From Isoetes taiwanensis (lineage: Eukaryota > Streptophyta > Lycopodiopsida > Isoetales > Isoetaceae): DNA of 64,000 nt. Where the stretch lies: assembly GCA_021234155.1 (NCBI GenBank), contig JAJEKV010000022.1, positions 5,479,852 through 5,543,851 of the forward strand, read 5' to 3'. Positions 56,256 to 64,000 of the stretch are shown here, one piece after another; within the stretch, counting starts at the first letter, position 1; each line of letters opens with the position of its first letter. The notes under the pieces are model-generated. The model searched no databases. It was not told the origin of the DNA and saw only the letters and a program-made list of their open reading frames with translations. A program made the position numbers and the translations under genes.

Positions 56256-56328
56256 TGACTCCAAGAGTGCGCGAGGAGCATGTTAGGTTCCGACCTAATG
56301 GCCCTCTCGCGCACTCTTAGAGTAGTCA
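56256..56328. repeat. Hairpin module 1
   Basis: Arms AAGAGTGCGCGAG and CTCGCGCACTCTT pair perfectly (13 bp) and extend outward with TGACT/AGTCA. An inner stem TTAGGT/ACCTAA encloses the tip. Confidence 0.9.
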
Positions 56329-56471
56329 CCCCATATGAACCCTAGAACTTGGCCTTAGGAACTCCAAATGATAAAATAAAAGATGAAATCCCAATCAAAA
56401 AGCTCGAAATAGCTAGAATTATATGTTAAAACATCGAAGAACGTTAAGTACAAGTCACTTTTGGAACAATG

Positions 56472-56541
56472 TCTCCAAGAGTGCGCCAGAGTATAGTTAG
56501 GTCCCGACCTAACCCCCTCCTCGCGCACTCTTAGAGTCGTC
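56472..56541. repeat. Hairpin module 2
   Basis: CTCCAAGAGTGCGCCAGAG, then GTTAGGTCCCGACCTAAC, then CTCGCGCACTCTTAGAGTCG. Same architecture as module 1, 216 bp downstream. Confidence 0.9.
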
Positions 56542-56679
56542 CCTAAAAGTGACCTCAAAAATTGATTATAAATTACTCAAAAGGTAAAAGTAATAATAGA
56601 ATCTTGCTTAAAATGCTTAAATTAGTGGGAAACGACATGTAAATTGTTTAAATTGGATGTGTTGGAGCAGAGAAGGCCA

Positions 56680-56752
56680 ACGACTCCAAGAGTGCGCCAG
56701 AGTATAGTTAGGCCCCAACCTAACCCCCTCCTCGCGCACTCTTAGAGGCGTT
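56680..56752. repeat. Hairpin module 3
   Basis: ACGACTCCAAGAGTGCGCC, inner GTTAGGCCCCAACCTAAC, then CTCGCGCACTCTTAGAGGCG. 208 bp after module 2. This copy and its neighbours differ mainly in the loop and inner-stem tip. Confidence 0.9.
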
Positions 56753-56858
56753 CGAAGAAACAGGACCAAACAAGACCCCAATTTCATCCAAGATGGGGAG
56801 ACTTTCGCCAGCAAACTAACCAGACGACTAATTCGACCGAACCCTAAAAATTAAACCC

Positions 56859-56866
56859 TATAAATT
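56859..56866 (+). promoter_or_regulatory. TATA-like box with telo-boxes, cassette 1
   Basis: ACCCTAAAAATTAAACCCTATAAATTACGG carries plant telo-box-like AACCCTA motifs and TATAAATT, about 111 nt before the H3-like ATG. In plants telo-boxes are common in promoters of histone and ribosomal-protein genes. Promoter activity is inferred. Confidence 0.5.
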
Positions 56867-56969
56867 ACGGGACATAGGCTCATTTTTTAGGGTTTCTCCA
56901 CGTGATTCCTTGAGCTCCCTTCGTTAACCGATCTTTTGGCGCCCGCCCCAAATCGAACACTGGCACACA

Positions 56970-57077
56970 ATGGCTAGGACAAAACAGACCGCCCGCAAGC
57001 CAAAGAAGGACGATAGACCCGGCAAATTTCAAGTGCTCGCCAGAGCAAGCAAGCTCAAAGATCTTGTGAGAAACTAA
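56970..57077 (+). CDS. Histone H3 N-terminal tail mimic
   Basis: ATG at 56970 opens MARTKQTARKPKKDDRPG, then FQVLARASKLKDLVRN and a TAA. After Met, residues 1-9 (ARTKQTARK) are identical to the universal H3 tail, including the Lys4 and Lys9 positions; Ser10 is Pro, and after that the sequence departs from H3. The TAA is only 36 codons in, but an adjacent frame continues without pause toward the charged linker, so this is most likely the start of one longer protein interrupted by a frameshift. In canonical H3 these residues bind methyl-lysine readers and writers; a mimic could compete for them (inference). Confidence 0.8.
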   Translation: MARTKQTARKPKKDDRPGKFQVLARASKLKDLVRN

Positions 57078-57112
57078 GGCTGACATGGAAAGGCGGCTAG
57101 ATACTACAGAAC

Positions 57113-57478
57113 TTGGAAAACAAAGCAGAAGGAAGAAAAGCCGTGAAGAAGGAAGAAAAGGCAAGAAGAAGAGAAGAAAGGGCCAAGAGAAAGGAGGAGA
57201 AGGCGAGAACGAAAGCGGATGAAGAAATTGCAGAGGCGGAGGATGAGCAATGGCGGGAGCTGAGGACTAAGAATAAGGAGGAACCCGACCCGAAAGGGAA
57301 AAGGGTAATGACTGAAGAACCCCGACCTAAGAAGAGGAAGACCTCGACCGGCGTAGTCATAAACGAGCCAACCGAAGGCTTAACAACCGCCCGACCTCGG
57401 GCCGAAGAGACCGATGTGGTAGCAGATTTCTTGGAGGCAGCCCTTCTGAACCGAGAATCCTCCACAGACGGCTTCTAA
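57113..57478 (+). CDS. Charged linker of the H3-like protein with PKKRK nuclear signal
   Basis: About 120 open codons, Lys/Arg/Glu-rich and helical at first (KEEKARRREERAKRKEEKAR), then PRPKKRKTS at 57320-57346, whose PKKRK core equals the best-known monopartite nuclear localisation signal, then an acidic/hydroxyl stretch ending at a stop. There is no ATG at the frame start, which supports it being an internal part of the longer protein rather than a separate gene. Nuclear targeting is inferred. Confidence 0.55.
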   Translation: MENKAEGRKAVKKEEKARRREERAKRKEEKARTKADEEIAEAEDEQWRELRTKNKEEPDPKGKRVMTEEPRPKKRKTSTGVVINEPTEGLTTARPRAEETDVVADFLEAALLNRESSTDGF

Positions 57479-57723
57479 CCCTCGTGCTGACACAGAGGAA
57501 CCCCAAGGGGAGGACCCAAACCCAGCACAAGACTAGGCAGAGACGCAAGTTGAGCTACCGCCGCCGCTACCTCCACCATTTTCAAAATGGCAAGAAGCAA
57601 AGAAGCTAGGCGAGGAGAAAGCAACCGCAGGGAAGGCGAAGAAGATGGCCAGGGACTCTTACACTCTAGGGCCCGAGAGGAGATACAAGAAGGAGCTAAA
57701 GCCAGACTACGATATACAAGAAG

Positions 57724-58152
57724 ATGCAATACGAGTATGCTTTTGCTTACTACCGGGCACATAGGGTAAGGTACATCGAAGGAGGCCGGCCATCACGAGA
57801 AGCATTCCAGCTGATACCTCCACCAGAACTCCCGGAGCCTCCAAAGAAACCTATGAAGAGATCCCAAGACTCCCCTTTTGCGAGAGCCCTGCGAGAAATC
57901 CGCCATTTCCAAAGGAGCTACGGTTCTTTTGATCCCGAGAGCAGATTCCGTAGGTTCGTCCGAGAAATCTTGTGGGAGTTAGAGCCCCAACAAGCGGTAA
58001 CTAACGACATGTTACTCAAAACTTTACAAGAAGCGAGAGATGGAGGTAGTGCAACATTTAGAGATTCACCGGCGTGCACGCTCCATGCAAAGAGGGTCAC
58101 ACTTCAACCAAAGGATATGAAGTTAGCCAAGTACATCAAGAGAAACAGATAA
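57724..58152 (+). CDS. Histone H3-like histone fold
   Basis: 142 codons. After a Pro-rich lead (LIPPPELPEPPKKPMKRS), SPFARALREIRHFQRS matches the H3 alphaN helix (ALREIRKYQKS). RFRRFVREILWEL matches alpha1 (FQRLVREIAQDF), LLKTLQEARDG matches alpha2 (ALQEAAEAY), and TFRDSPACTLHAKRVTLQPK, then DMKLAKYIKR, matches [20 protein letters not shown] and IQLARRIRG. The protein stops one residue before the canonical H3 end. The loop between alpha1 and alpha2 is only about one residue longer than in canonical H3, and the last helix keeps HAKRVT-x-x-PKD. Both favour canonical/H3.3 origin over CENH3, although RHFQ in alphaN is CENH3-like. The family match is strong; function in the element is unknown. Confidence 0.88.
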   Translation: MQYEYAFAYYRAHRVRYIEGGRPSREAFQLIPPPELPEPPKKPMKRSQDSPFARALREIRHFQRSYGSFDPESRFRRFVREILWELEPQQAVTNDMLLKTLQEARDGGSATFRDSPACTLHAKRVTLQPKDMKLAKYIKRNR

Positions 58153-58297
58153 ATAGAGGGAACTTACCTTTTTGTAACTAACTTGTTTTATATGTGATGT
58201 ATAGAAAATTTTGAATAATAAAGATATATAGTCGTTTAAAAATGTGTATTCATTAGGTACAAAGATTAGATCTGGAGCAAATGCGATATTTTGACCA

Positions 58298-58371
58298 ACG
58301 ACTCCAAGAGTCTTGTGAGCATAGTTAGGTCCCAACCTACCCCCCTCCTCGCGCGCTCTCTTAGAGTCATC
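58298..58371. repeat. Hairpin module 4
   Basis: ACGACTCCAAGAGTCTTGTG, inner GTTAGGTCCCAACCTAC, then CTCGCGCGCTCTCTTAGAGT. The arms are partly eroded on the left side. Confidence 0.8.
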
Positions 58372-58508
58372 CAAATAAGCGGGCCATTGATTAGCCCTAC
58401 TTGCTCCAAGCGGTAAATAAACAAAGAAACTTGCAATTAAGAAGAAAACTAAAAGGAATTACCCCTTCCAAAGAGATTTTTTGGCATCCATTTGATTTAA
58501 ATAGGTTA

Positions 58509-58575
58509 ACGACTCAAAGAGTGCGCGAGCATACTTAGGTCCCAACCTAACACCCCCTCAAGACTCTTAGAGGCG
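58509..58575. repeat. Hairpin module 5
   Basis: ACGACTCAAAGAGTGCGCGA, inner TTAGGTCCCAACCTAA, then a shortened right arm AGACTCTTAGAGGCG. 211 bp after module 4. Confidence 0.8.
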
Positions 58576-58754
58576 CCCAACCTTCCCAAGTTCATAACTT
58601 GAGCTAGACATACCCAAATCGCCCAAAATTTGTTGCATTAGAACCTAAAACTGTAGACAAGCCATTTCTAGCTTCAAAGTAATCTAGAAACATTAGCCTT
58701 CATCCCAATTATCAAGAGTTTTAGAAACCCTAAAAATTTTAGGGTACAAATTCC

Positions 58755-58762
58755 TATATATA
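58755..58762 (+). promoter_or_regulatory. TATA box with telo-box, cassette 2
   Basis: AAACCCTAAAAATTTTAGGGT precedes TATATATA, which is about 129 nt upstream of the ATG at 58884. The layout parallels cassette 1. Confidence 0.5.
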
Positions 58763-58883
58763 CCCTCATAACCCCTAAACCTCAACCCGTAATTTGCTCA
58801 CTGCGATCAAGGCGATCTCCCAGCTCCCTCCAACAGTAGCTCCCGATTCCGTTTGATATCGGCAAGACGCGCGGCTCCTCGTC

Positions 58884-60391
58884 ATGGCTCACAGAATCCT
58901 TCATCGGTTGGTATAAGCCCTCCCCACATTCTTTGAAGTAGATGTTATCTGATATTCCAAGTCTTTCAAAAGAATTTGACTGTCAAGAACCCCGAACTCA
59001 ATTCCTTCTACCAGCAAGTCCTGCAAGAATTCCAAGAGAAAGTAGTCCCTAGCTTGCAAGAGATACCGCCATGCATAGGGTACTTTGTACCAAGGACCGC
59101 ATTGCAAACAACCCTTAGTCATGTACCCAACATTGCCAAAGTATTGAAAGCAGGGACCAACCGCTTACCAGCTTACATGATCCTAACCAGCAATAGAAAA
59201 GTTTTTTCTCCTACAACCTGACCTTAAGCTATATCTAGTCTATAGGGCGAAACCATAATAGGCTTAACCATCAATTCGAGCCTTTGGAGGTCACACCCTT
59301 GGGCCGCCTTAGCCGGCATGACGGGCTCTTGCTTGAGTATGAAGAGACCATAGCAGAAGCATCAAGAAAGTGAAGACTCGAGCAAGAAAAGCGGGATGAC
59401 ATGGAAGGTGGACCCGGAGGAGGAACGCAGTGAAGGGGAACAAGACATCACCCGCCCACGGCGGCAGGACCACCAGGGATTGCACAACCAATTGGGCTGG
59501 GAATAACAAGTCTAGCAAATCATCATAGTCGAAGGCCAGGAATACTTGTTGTCAAACGACATCAAAAACCTCCCGAATGCAGGGACTGAGGCTACGCGTC
59601 GACAAACTCCTTCACTTTCTCTGACACTTGGCCCGGATTTAGAAGACTTCATCGACCAAGAAAAACAGGGACTTTCCGGTGCAAATGCGAAGAAGCAGCT
59701 ACTTACGGGACACACCATGTCGGACGGTGAAGCCCTCTGGCTTCTCGGAGGTATGATGATGGAAGAACTCCCTCACAGGAGGAGTTTGTAGCACTTCAAG
59801 AGCAGATGGGAATAAGGAGAAGACAACAAGAGTACTTCAAGGAGTCTTCTTCCTCACAAGAACAGGTATCAAAATTCAAGGGAGAGCCACAAACTTGACA
59901 AGTGTCTGAACGCTCTTCCAGGATTATAAAGAATTAGTTCAAGTACCCATCGATCAGGTATGCATCAAGGCACAGGTACCTCAGGAGCACGTGGAGGATA
60001 CCGGGAGCGGCACTCAAATGTTATCTTCCCGCTCCCTAACGGACGGTAGAATAATAATATTTCTAAGCGCTTCAGCCCATGAGGAGAGGAAATTTGTCTT
60101 GTCAGTAGCTACTTCCGGGATTTGGCATGCCGCGCGCCTATCGTAGTAAAGTGTCCCATGTTATTTTGGTGAAGCGAGGAAAACAGCCTTGGGCATTTTA
60201 GACTTAGCGTTACCCCACCTTGACAAGGTAGGTTGGCGGTGGCGGCAGCTCATACCTCCCATAGGCGGGTGGAAGAGCTAGCATCCGCCATCCGGGGGGA
60301 TCAGCAAGGGATATACTCGGGAACTTGGGAAGCACGGTGAAGTGCAGACCCAAGTAAAGAAATTCCTTGAGGATCACCCGGACTATCGATA
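58884..60391 (+). pseudogene. Cassette 2 coding region, unknown protein, broken frames
   Basis: ATG 58884 gives MAHRILHRLV and a stop. Open pieces follow in shifting frames: 58976-59221 (LTVKNPELNSFYQQ, LQEFQEKVVPSLQEI, GYFVPRTALQTTL, NIAKVLKAGTNRLPAYMIL) and 59546-59791 (DLEDFIDQEKQGLSGANAKK, DGEALWLLGGMMMEELP), with further pieces to about 60391. The first piece has a weak pattern resembling H2A alpha2-alpha3 and docking region (VLEYLAAEV, IIPRHLQLAI, LLGG, LPNIHAVLL), but identity is low and this could be chance. I recognise nothing else. A TATATATTAATAAAAAAAAT stretch at about 60440 could supply polyadenylation. Confidence 0.4.
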
Positions 60392-61080
60392 AATCAATGT
60401 AATGGAAATCATGTCTATTGTAATAAGTAAATATATATATGGATATATATTAATAAAAAAAATATAACATCCTTTTGAATTGCATTTCAAAATGTCTTTT
60501 TGGTATCGTTGTCTTAACAATCATATCATTCAAACACCTAATGCAACCAGGCAAAAGGAACTCATGATAAATGGTGCTAATGTAATAAGTGCGATTAGAA
60601 ACGAGCGGGAATATGGACCTTGAATTCCAAGCCCAAAGGCGATCATACACCAATCGGACCATTCCAGCCTCGAGCTATTCGAGGAGTATTATGCACCGAC
60701 GCCGAGGGGAAGAAATTTCGCCAGATGAGGCCAGATCCTCAAGAAGAAATAAAAGCCAAGCCGGGCAGGGCAGTGGGGAAGAAACAGGCAGGACCAGAAT
60801 GTGCGTGTCCCGCAGGCCCGCTTCAAAGACAAATGAAAAGGAGAAAAAGAGGAGCCGCCAGATCTTTCTAGCTCCCGCTTCTTCTCAGCCCTGACCAAGC
60901 TCGAAGTCCGGAGGAGGAAACAGTAAGAACAGCCCGAAGGAAGAAAGAATAACGGAGGCAGCCAGCCAATCCGACTACGAAGAAGGTCGACCTACTTTAA
61001 GTAATGTTTGGAAGGCACGCGAGCCGGAAACAAAGCCCGGCGAAACAGATCAGGGATGGAAGCAAGCACGGCTAGACGAG
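60392..61080 (+). other. Gag leader / N-terminal Gag remnants
   Basis: Two overlapping plus-strand frames (60589-60894, 60620-60871) are basic and low complexity. They are probably the disordered N-terminal part of Gag, with frameshifts. Confidence 0.4.
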
Positions 61081-61800
61081 ATGAAAGTGAGCACAGAAAT
61101 GCTTACGCATGAAAGACAAAGACAAGGGCAGGGTAGCCATCGCAACTTGAAAGGGGCAGCCCGTATTTGGTGGAGGGGCTATGCTAAAGCCCATGGAATG
61201 GCGAGAGACAAGTGCGAGGTTCACAAAAGTTCGCAGGGCCTTCAAAAAAGCATTATGTCCCAAGAGAACACAAGTGCCACGGATGCAAGCATTCCACGAG
61301 GTTACAAATTAGGAACAAATCCGTCTGAAATATACGGAAGAGTTCATGAGGTTGAGGTCGTATGTACCAAAACTTCAGCGAGAGAAGAGCGGTGGAAGGC
61401 TATGTGGAGGGCCTAAATGAGGACCCTACGGAAGATAGTCGAGCCACGAACCCCCAGCTCGGTGTCTGGCCCGAGGCGAAAAGGCTTGAGTCTACAAGGG
61501 GCGAGGGCCCCAGAAAAGTGAACAAAAAGCAATGGTATGACAAAGGAAAAGCATATGGAGGCGAGCCCAAAAACAAGCGGTCCGTCTTTGCAAAGACACC
61601 ATACAGGAAATCAATGGAAGCGGCCCGAGGAAAAGCGAGGGTCGGCCTTCAAAGATAAAAGGACAAGGGGAGGCTCAAATTATTCAAAAGGCAGATCCAA
61701 AAGCGGTTCCTCAACTCCATCCGGCGGGAATGTATAGAAAAACAATTGTGCTTCCGGTGTTTCCAGCCGGGGCATAGAACACCTGCCCGTTAAGTGATGA
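61081..61800 (+). pseudogene. Gag of the large Ty3 element: capsid remnant and defective zinc knuckle
   Basis: LKGAARIWWRGYAKAHGMA is a typical Retrotrans_gag capsid motif. After frame changes, NFSERRAVEGYVEGLNED matches the usual capsid C-terminal part. A basic linker (NKKQWYDKGKAYGGEPKNKR) leads to a zinc knuckle CFRCFQPGHRTPAR at about 61747, in which the last Cys is Arg, then a stop. Retroelement Gag forms the particle that packages the RNA. At least three frame changes make this copy defective. Confidence 0.75.
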
Positions 61801-62200
61801 ATGCGGCACTTGTGGAGATGGGAGGTTGGGAGACTCAAACCGAAGAAAGAGGAGGGGGCGAAGGGCGGCGACTATATCCATGGTGAGTGTCACATCTTTG
61901 CCGCCATAGATCTGGCCTTGAAGCCGTACCAAGTAATATCCACGATTGGTAAAATAGCCGCCAAATCTTTTATAGTCCTCATAGATTGTGGCGGTTCCCA
62001 CAATTTTGCATCACCAAGGATGGCGAAATGCTAAAGTTGAAAAAACAATAAAGTCTAAGCCCGGACCCGTAGTGTTAGCCGAGCCATCGGGCTGCCGGTG
62101 GCAAGAGGGTAATTTCAATATAGACTTACCTGATATCAATATTAAAATGGGGGGCAGAGATCATGAGCATAGGAAAATATGACCTCATCATAGGTATGGA
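61801..62200 (+). pseudogene. Aspartic protease of the Ty3 element
   Basis: LKPYQVISTIGKIAAKSFIV is followed by LIDCGGSHNFASPRMAKC. In Ty3 proteases the catalytic motif is D-[ST]-G-A/G-x-x-x-F; here it is D-C-G-G-S-H-N-F, with Cys in place of Ser/Thr. A later YDLIIGMEYLNQ (about 62178) matches the downstream IIGMDWL-type motif. Frames are broken between. Confidence 0.75.
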
Positions 62201-62589
62201 ATACCTCAACCAAAAGCTTAAAAACAAATAGATTGTGGAGGCCGGAAGGTGAAGCTCCGCGGCGCCTAGCGGGAAAATCATAGAAATCTCGAGGTAAGCA
62301 AGTGACACCTATAATGCAATGCATGTCGAGTAAGAAATTACTTAGATGCATCACAAGGGAGCAAGTTGCATACATCTTCAAATTAGAACTTGCGAAGAAG
62401 AGGCACCCGAGGATAAAAGAAGATGAATCGATAAGCAAACTACCCAAGCAGGTAGCCAAGCTAATAGAGAATTCCATGACTTGTTCCCCGATGAAATCAA
62501 GGAGCTTCCGCCATATAGGGGAGTGGAGTGCGAAATTGCACTCGAACCAGGTACTAAGCCCACGAGTAAGGCAAGCGAATGACCACGAA

Positions 62590-63290
62590 CTATCGAGTTG
62601 AAGAAGCAATTGCGAAGCTATTGGACCTAGGGTTCATAAGGCCTAGTGTCTCTCCCTTCCGGAGCCCCATCTTATTCGTCAAAAGAAGATGGAAGCTTGA
62701 GGATGTGTATTGACTATAAATCAATTAAACAAACACACAATCAAGAACAAGTATGCCTTACCGGAAGCGAACTGACGATGGATCGATTTACAAGGAGCGA
62801 GTCTTCTCCAAAATAGACTTAAGGTGCGGATATCATCAAATCCGAGAATCAAGGAGGAAGATATTCACAAAAGCGGCATTCCGAACAAAGGTATGGCCAT
62901 TATGAATTCACAGTGATGCCATTTGGCCTATCAAATGCCCGACAACGTTCATGAGACTCATGAGCGATATCTTTCGGAATTCCTTGACACATTTGTTATC
63001 GTGTTCTTGATGACATTTTGGTGTATAGCAAGTCCCTAAAGGACATATCCAGCCGATTGAGAAGGGTACTTGAGAAGGCGAGAAGACACCACTTTATGCA
63101 AAGTTGTCAAAATGTCATTTCATTTCCACGAAAGAGTGGAATACTTGGGGCACTTCATATCGGCATCTCGGCATCTCCACCGTCCGGCAAAAGATCAAGC
63201 GATGATTGAATGGCCAGCACCAAAGAATATACCGCGAGGTGAGAAGCTTTTTGGGCTTAGCGGGATATTATAGAAAGTTAAGTCAAGAAC
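62590..63290 (+). pseudogene. Reverse transcriptase of the Ty3 element
   Basis: Pieces in order: EEAIAKLLDLGFIRPSVSPF and SPILFVKR, the CIDYK(S)INQ-type region near 62705, a YHQIRI-type remnant near 62833, MPFGLSNA near 62920, and the catalytic [17 protein letters not shown] (63000-63045). HFHERVEYLGHFIS follows. The FLDD box carries the two catalytic Asp residues. Several frameshifts interrupt it. Confidence 0.85.
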
Positions 63291-63870
63291 TTTGCTAAGA
63301 TAACAGCACCTTTAACGGACCTCACCAAAGGCGAGAAAAGATAAAAGACTGGGTGGCACATTGGCAAAAGAAGGCTCAAGCAGGATTCGAGAAGTTGAAG
63401 GAAGCCTTAACGACCGCCCCCGTCTTAACATTGCCTGATCCAGAGAAGGACAAGCTAGTCGCAACTGATGCGAGCAAGATTGCGGCGAGGGCGGATCTTA
63501 ATGCAAGAAGAAAGAGTTAAGTAGCATACAATTCACGAAAAGATGAATGACCTTGAGAGTCGCTACGGAAACACATGATCAAGAGCTATTGGCAGTGGTA
63601 AGAGCTTTAAAGATCTGGAGACACTATCTATTGGGAAGGAAGTTCCAATTAGATACCGACCACCAGAGTCTGCAGTACATCTTCACGCAACCATTGTTGA
63701 ATTTAAGACAAAGAAGATGGATGGAATTCCTGGAAGAGTGCGACTTCAAGATTGCGTACAAGCCGGGGAAACTCAATGTGGTCATGGGGCGCTCTGTCAA
63801 GGCACCCCTTAACAACAAGGGTGTATTGCAATGCCATATCAACACTTACCGATGAGTTTGACAAGAAAAT
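63290..63870 (+). pseudogene. RNase H of the Ty3 element and start of integrase region
   Basis: TTAPVLTLPDPEKD-like sequence (about 63415), then the frame 63547-63855 with [20 protein letters not shown] (catalytic Glu in the HDQEL motif), [19 protein letters not shown] (catalytic Asp in TDH) and [23 protein letters not shown]. This is the Ty3 RT-RNase H arrangement. Past 63870, EGNLLYHKN suggests the integrase N-terminal region beginning at the window edge. Confidence 0.88.
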
Positions 63871-64000
63871 AGAAGAAAGCGGCGCCAGCGACAAGGACTT
63901 CCGGGAAGTATGGGCAAGCCTTTCTAAAGAGGCAAAACGGACAAAGAGAGAAGCCTTCAAACATTTTAAGAAGGAAGGAAATCTCTTGTACCATAAAAAT

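Larger units (their letters stand above)
56970..58152 (+). pseudogene. Histone H3-like gene inside the Ty3 element (whole locus, frames broken)
   Basis: The locus, about 394 codons long, has an H3 tail start (56970), a charged helical linker (57113-57478), a Pro/Lys-rich stretch (to about 57720) and an H3 histone fold (57724-58152) that ends where canonical H3 ends. The three parts lie in three frames, so at least two or three frameshifts separate them. Canonical H3 is about 135 residues; the extra ~250-residue linker between tail and fold is highly unusual. It lies between the PBS and Gag, with its own hairpin modules and TATA-like box upstream and an AATAATAAAG-type polyadenylation signal at about 58216. 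A host H3 gene capture, later expanded, is the simplest explanation. Confidence 0.7.
54441..64000 (+). mobile_element. Large Ty3/gypsy LTR retrotransposon with extra 5' cassettes (runs off window)
   Basis: The 5' LTR (54441-56001) and PBS (56003-56014) are followed by about 5 kb without standard retroelement genes, then Gag (about 60.6-61.8 kb), aspartic protease (about 61.9-62.0 kb), RT (62.6-63.2 kb) and RNase H (63.4-63.85 kb). The sequence after RNase H (EGNLLYHKN at 63960) looks like the integrase entry. The PR-RT-RH order shows a Ty3/gypsy element. The 5 kb leader holds two promoter-like cassettes, one encoding a histone H3-like protein. Most frames are broken. The 3' LTR lies outside the window. 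Confidence 0.9.

Noticed and set aside
57724-58152. The histone fold as a centromeric CENH3
   Set aside because: RHFQ in alphaN is CENH3-like, but the alpha1-alpha2 loop is about canonical length and the last helix keeps the canonical HAKRVT-x-x-PKD pattern; the tail is also exactly canonical. Canonical/H3.3 origin fits better, though a phylogeny is needed.
56256-58575. Hairpins as bacterial-type terminators
   Set aside because: No T-run follows, and the context is a plant retrotransposon.

Overview
The window reads as nuclear DNA of a land plant. The evidence is GT-AG introns, trihelix, B3 and PPR domains, telo-box/TATA promoters, and plant-type retrotransposons primed by initiator Met tRNA. 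The mix of L1-like LINEs, a pogo-type transposase, a DUF7869-type transposase-like gene and a transposase-like family better known from animals suggests a repeat-rich seed-free lineage such as a fern, lycophyte or bryophyte. That placement is inference. Almost everything here is mobile or duplicated DNA; no host gene is complete inside the window.

Layout. 1-8.8 kb: a trihelix-family gene fragment present twice (1-784 open frame; 7445-8409 broken), repeat blocks A and B that recur joined at 16.9-17.9 kb, and a plant amidohydrolase gene (minus strand) cut off by a Ty3 reverse-transcriptase fragment. 10.7-15.2 kb: a minus-strand L1-like LINE with endonuclease, RT and C-terminal parts, inserted near PPR-like debris. 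18.6-20.4 kb: a decayed pogo-type transposase. 25.7-28.9 kb: a structurally complete LTR element that encodes only Gag (a TR-GAG element), with PBS, PPT and a 5-bp target duplication; its empty site survives as a nearby paralogous repeat. 30.2-32.8 kb: a DUF7869-type transposase-like gene. 33.4-36.6 kb: a second, 5'-truncated LINE on the plus strand. 40.0-47.1 kb: a 7.1-kb DNA transposon with 27-bp terminal inverted repeats, a TATG target duplication and two convergent multi-exon genes, one a DDE-like transposase. 47.6-51.3 kb: a 1.5-kb tandem array carrying split B3 DNA-binding-domain exons. 52.0-52.7 kb: a foldback/MITE-like element.

54.4-64.0 kb is the most interesting region: a large Ty3/gypsy element (5' LTR 54441-56001, PBS, Gag, protease, RT, RNase H; it runs off the window). 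Between the PBS and Gag it carries two apparent internal expression cassettes. Each has hairpin-forming ~75-bp modules repeated at ~210-bp spacing, then telo-box/TATA sequence, then an ATG about 110-130 nt downstream. Cassette 1 begins with the exact histone H3 tail residues MARTKQTARK and ends with a recognisable H3 histone fold, separated by a long charged linker with a PKKRK-type nuclear signal. Cassette 2 is unknown, with one segment faintly like an H2A alpha2-alpha3/docking region. A retrotransposon carrying a histone H3 mimic is the strongest candidate for an undescribed system here.

Many frames are broken. Paired copies of repeats differ in a recurrent pattern (CTG or CAG in one copy, CG-containing sequence in the other, often with one-base indels). 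Part of the breakage may therefore be base-calling error at CHG-methylated sites rather than true decay.
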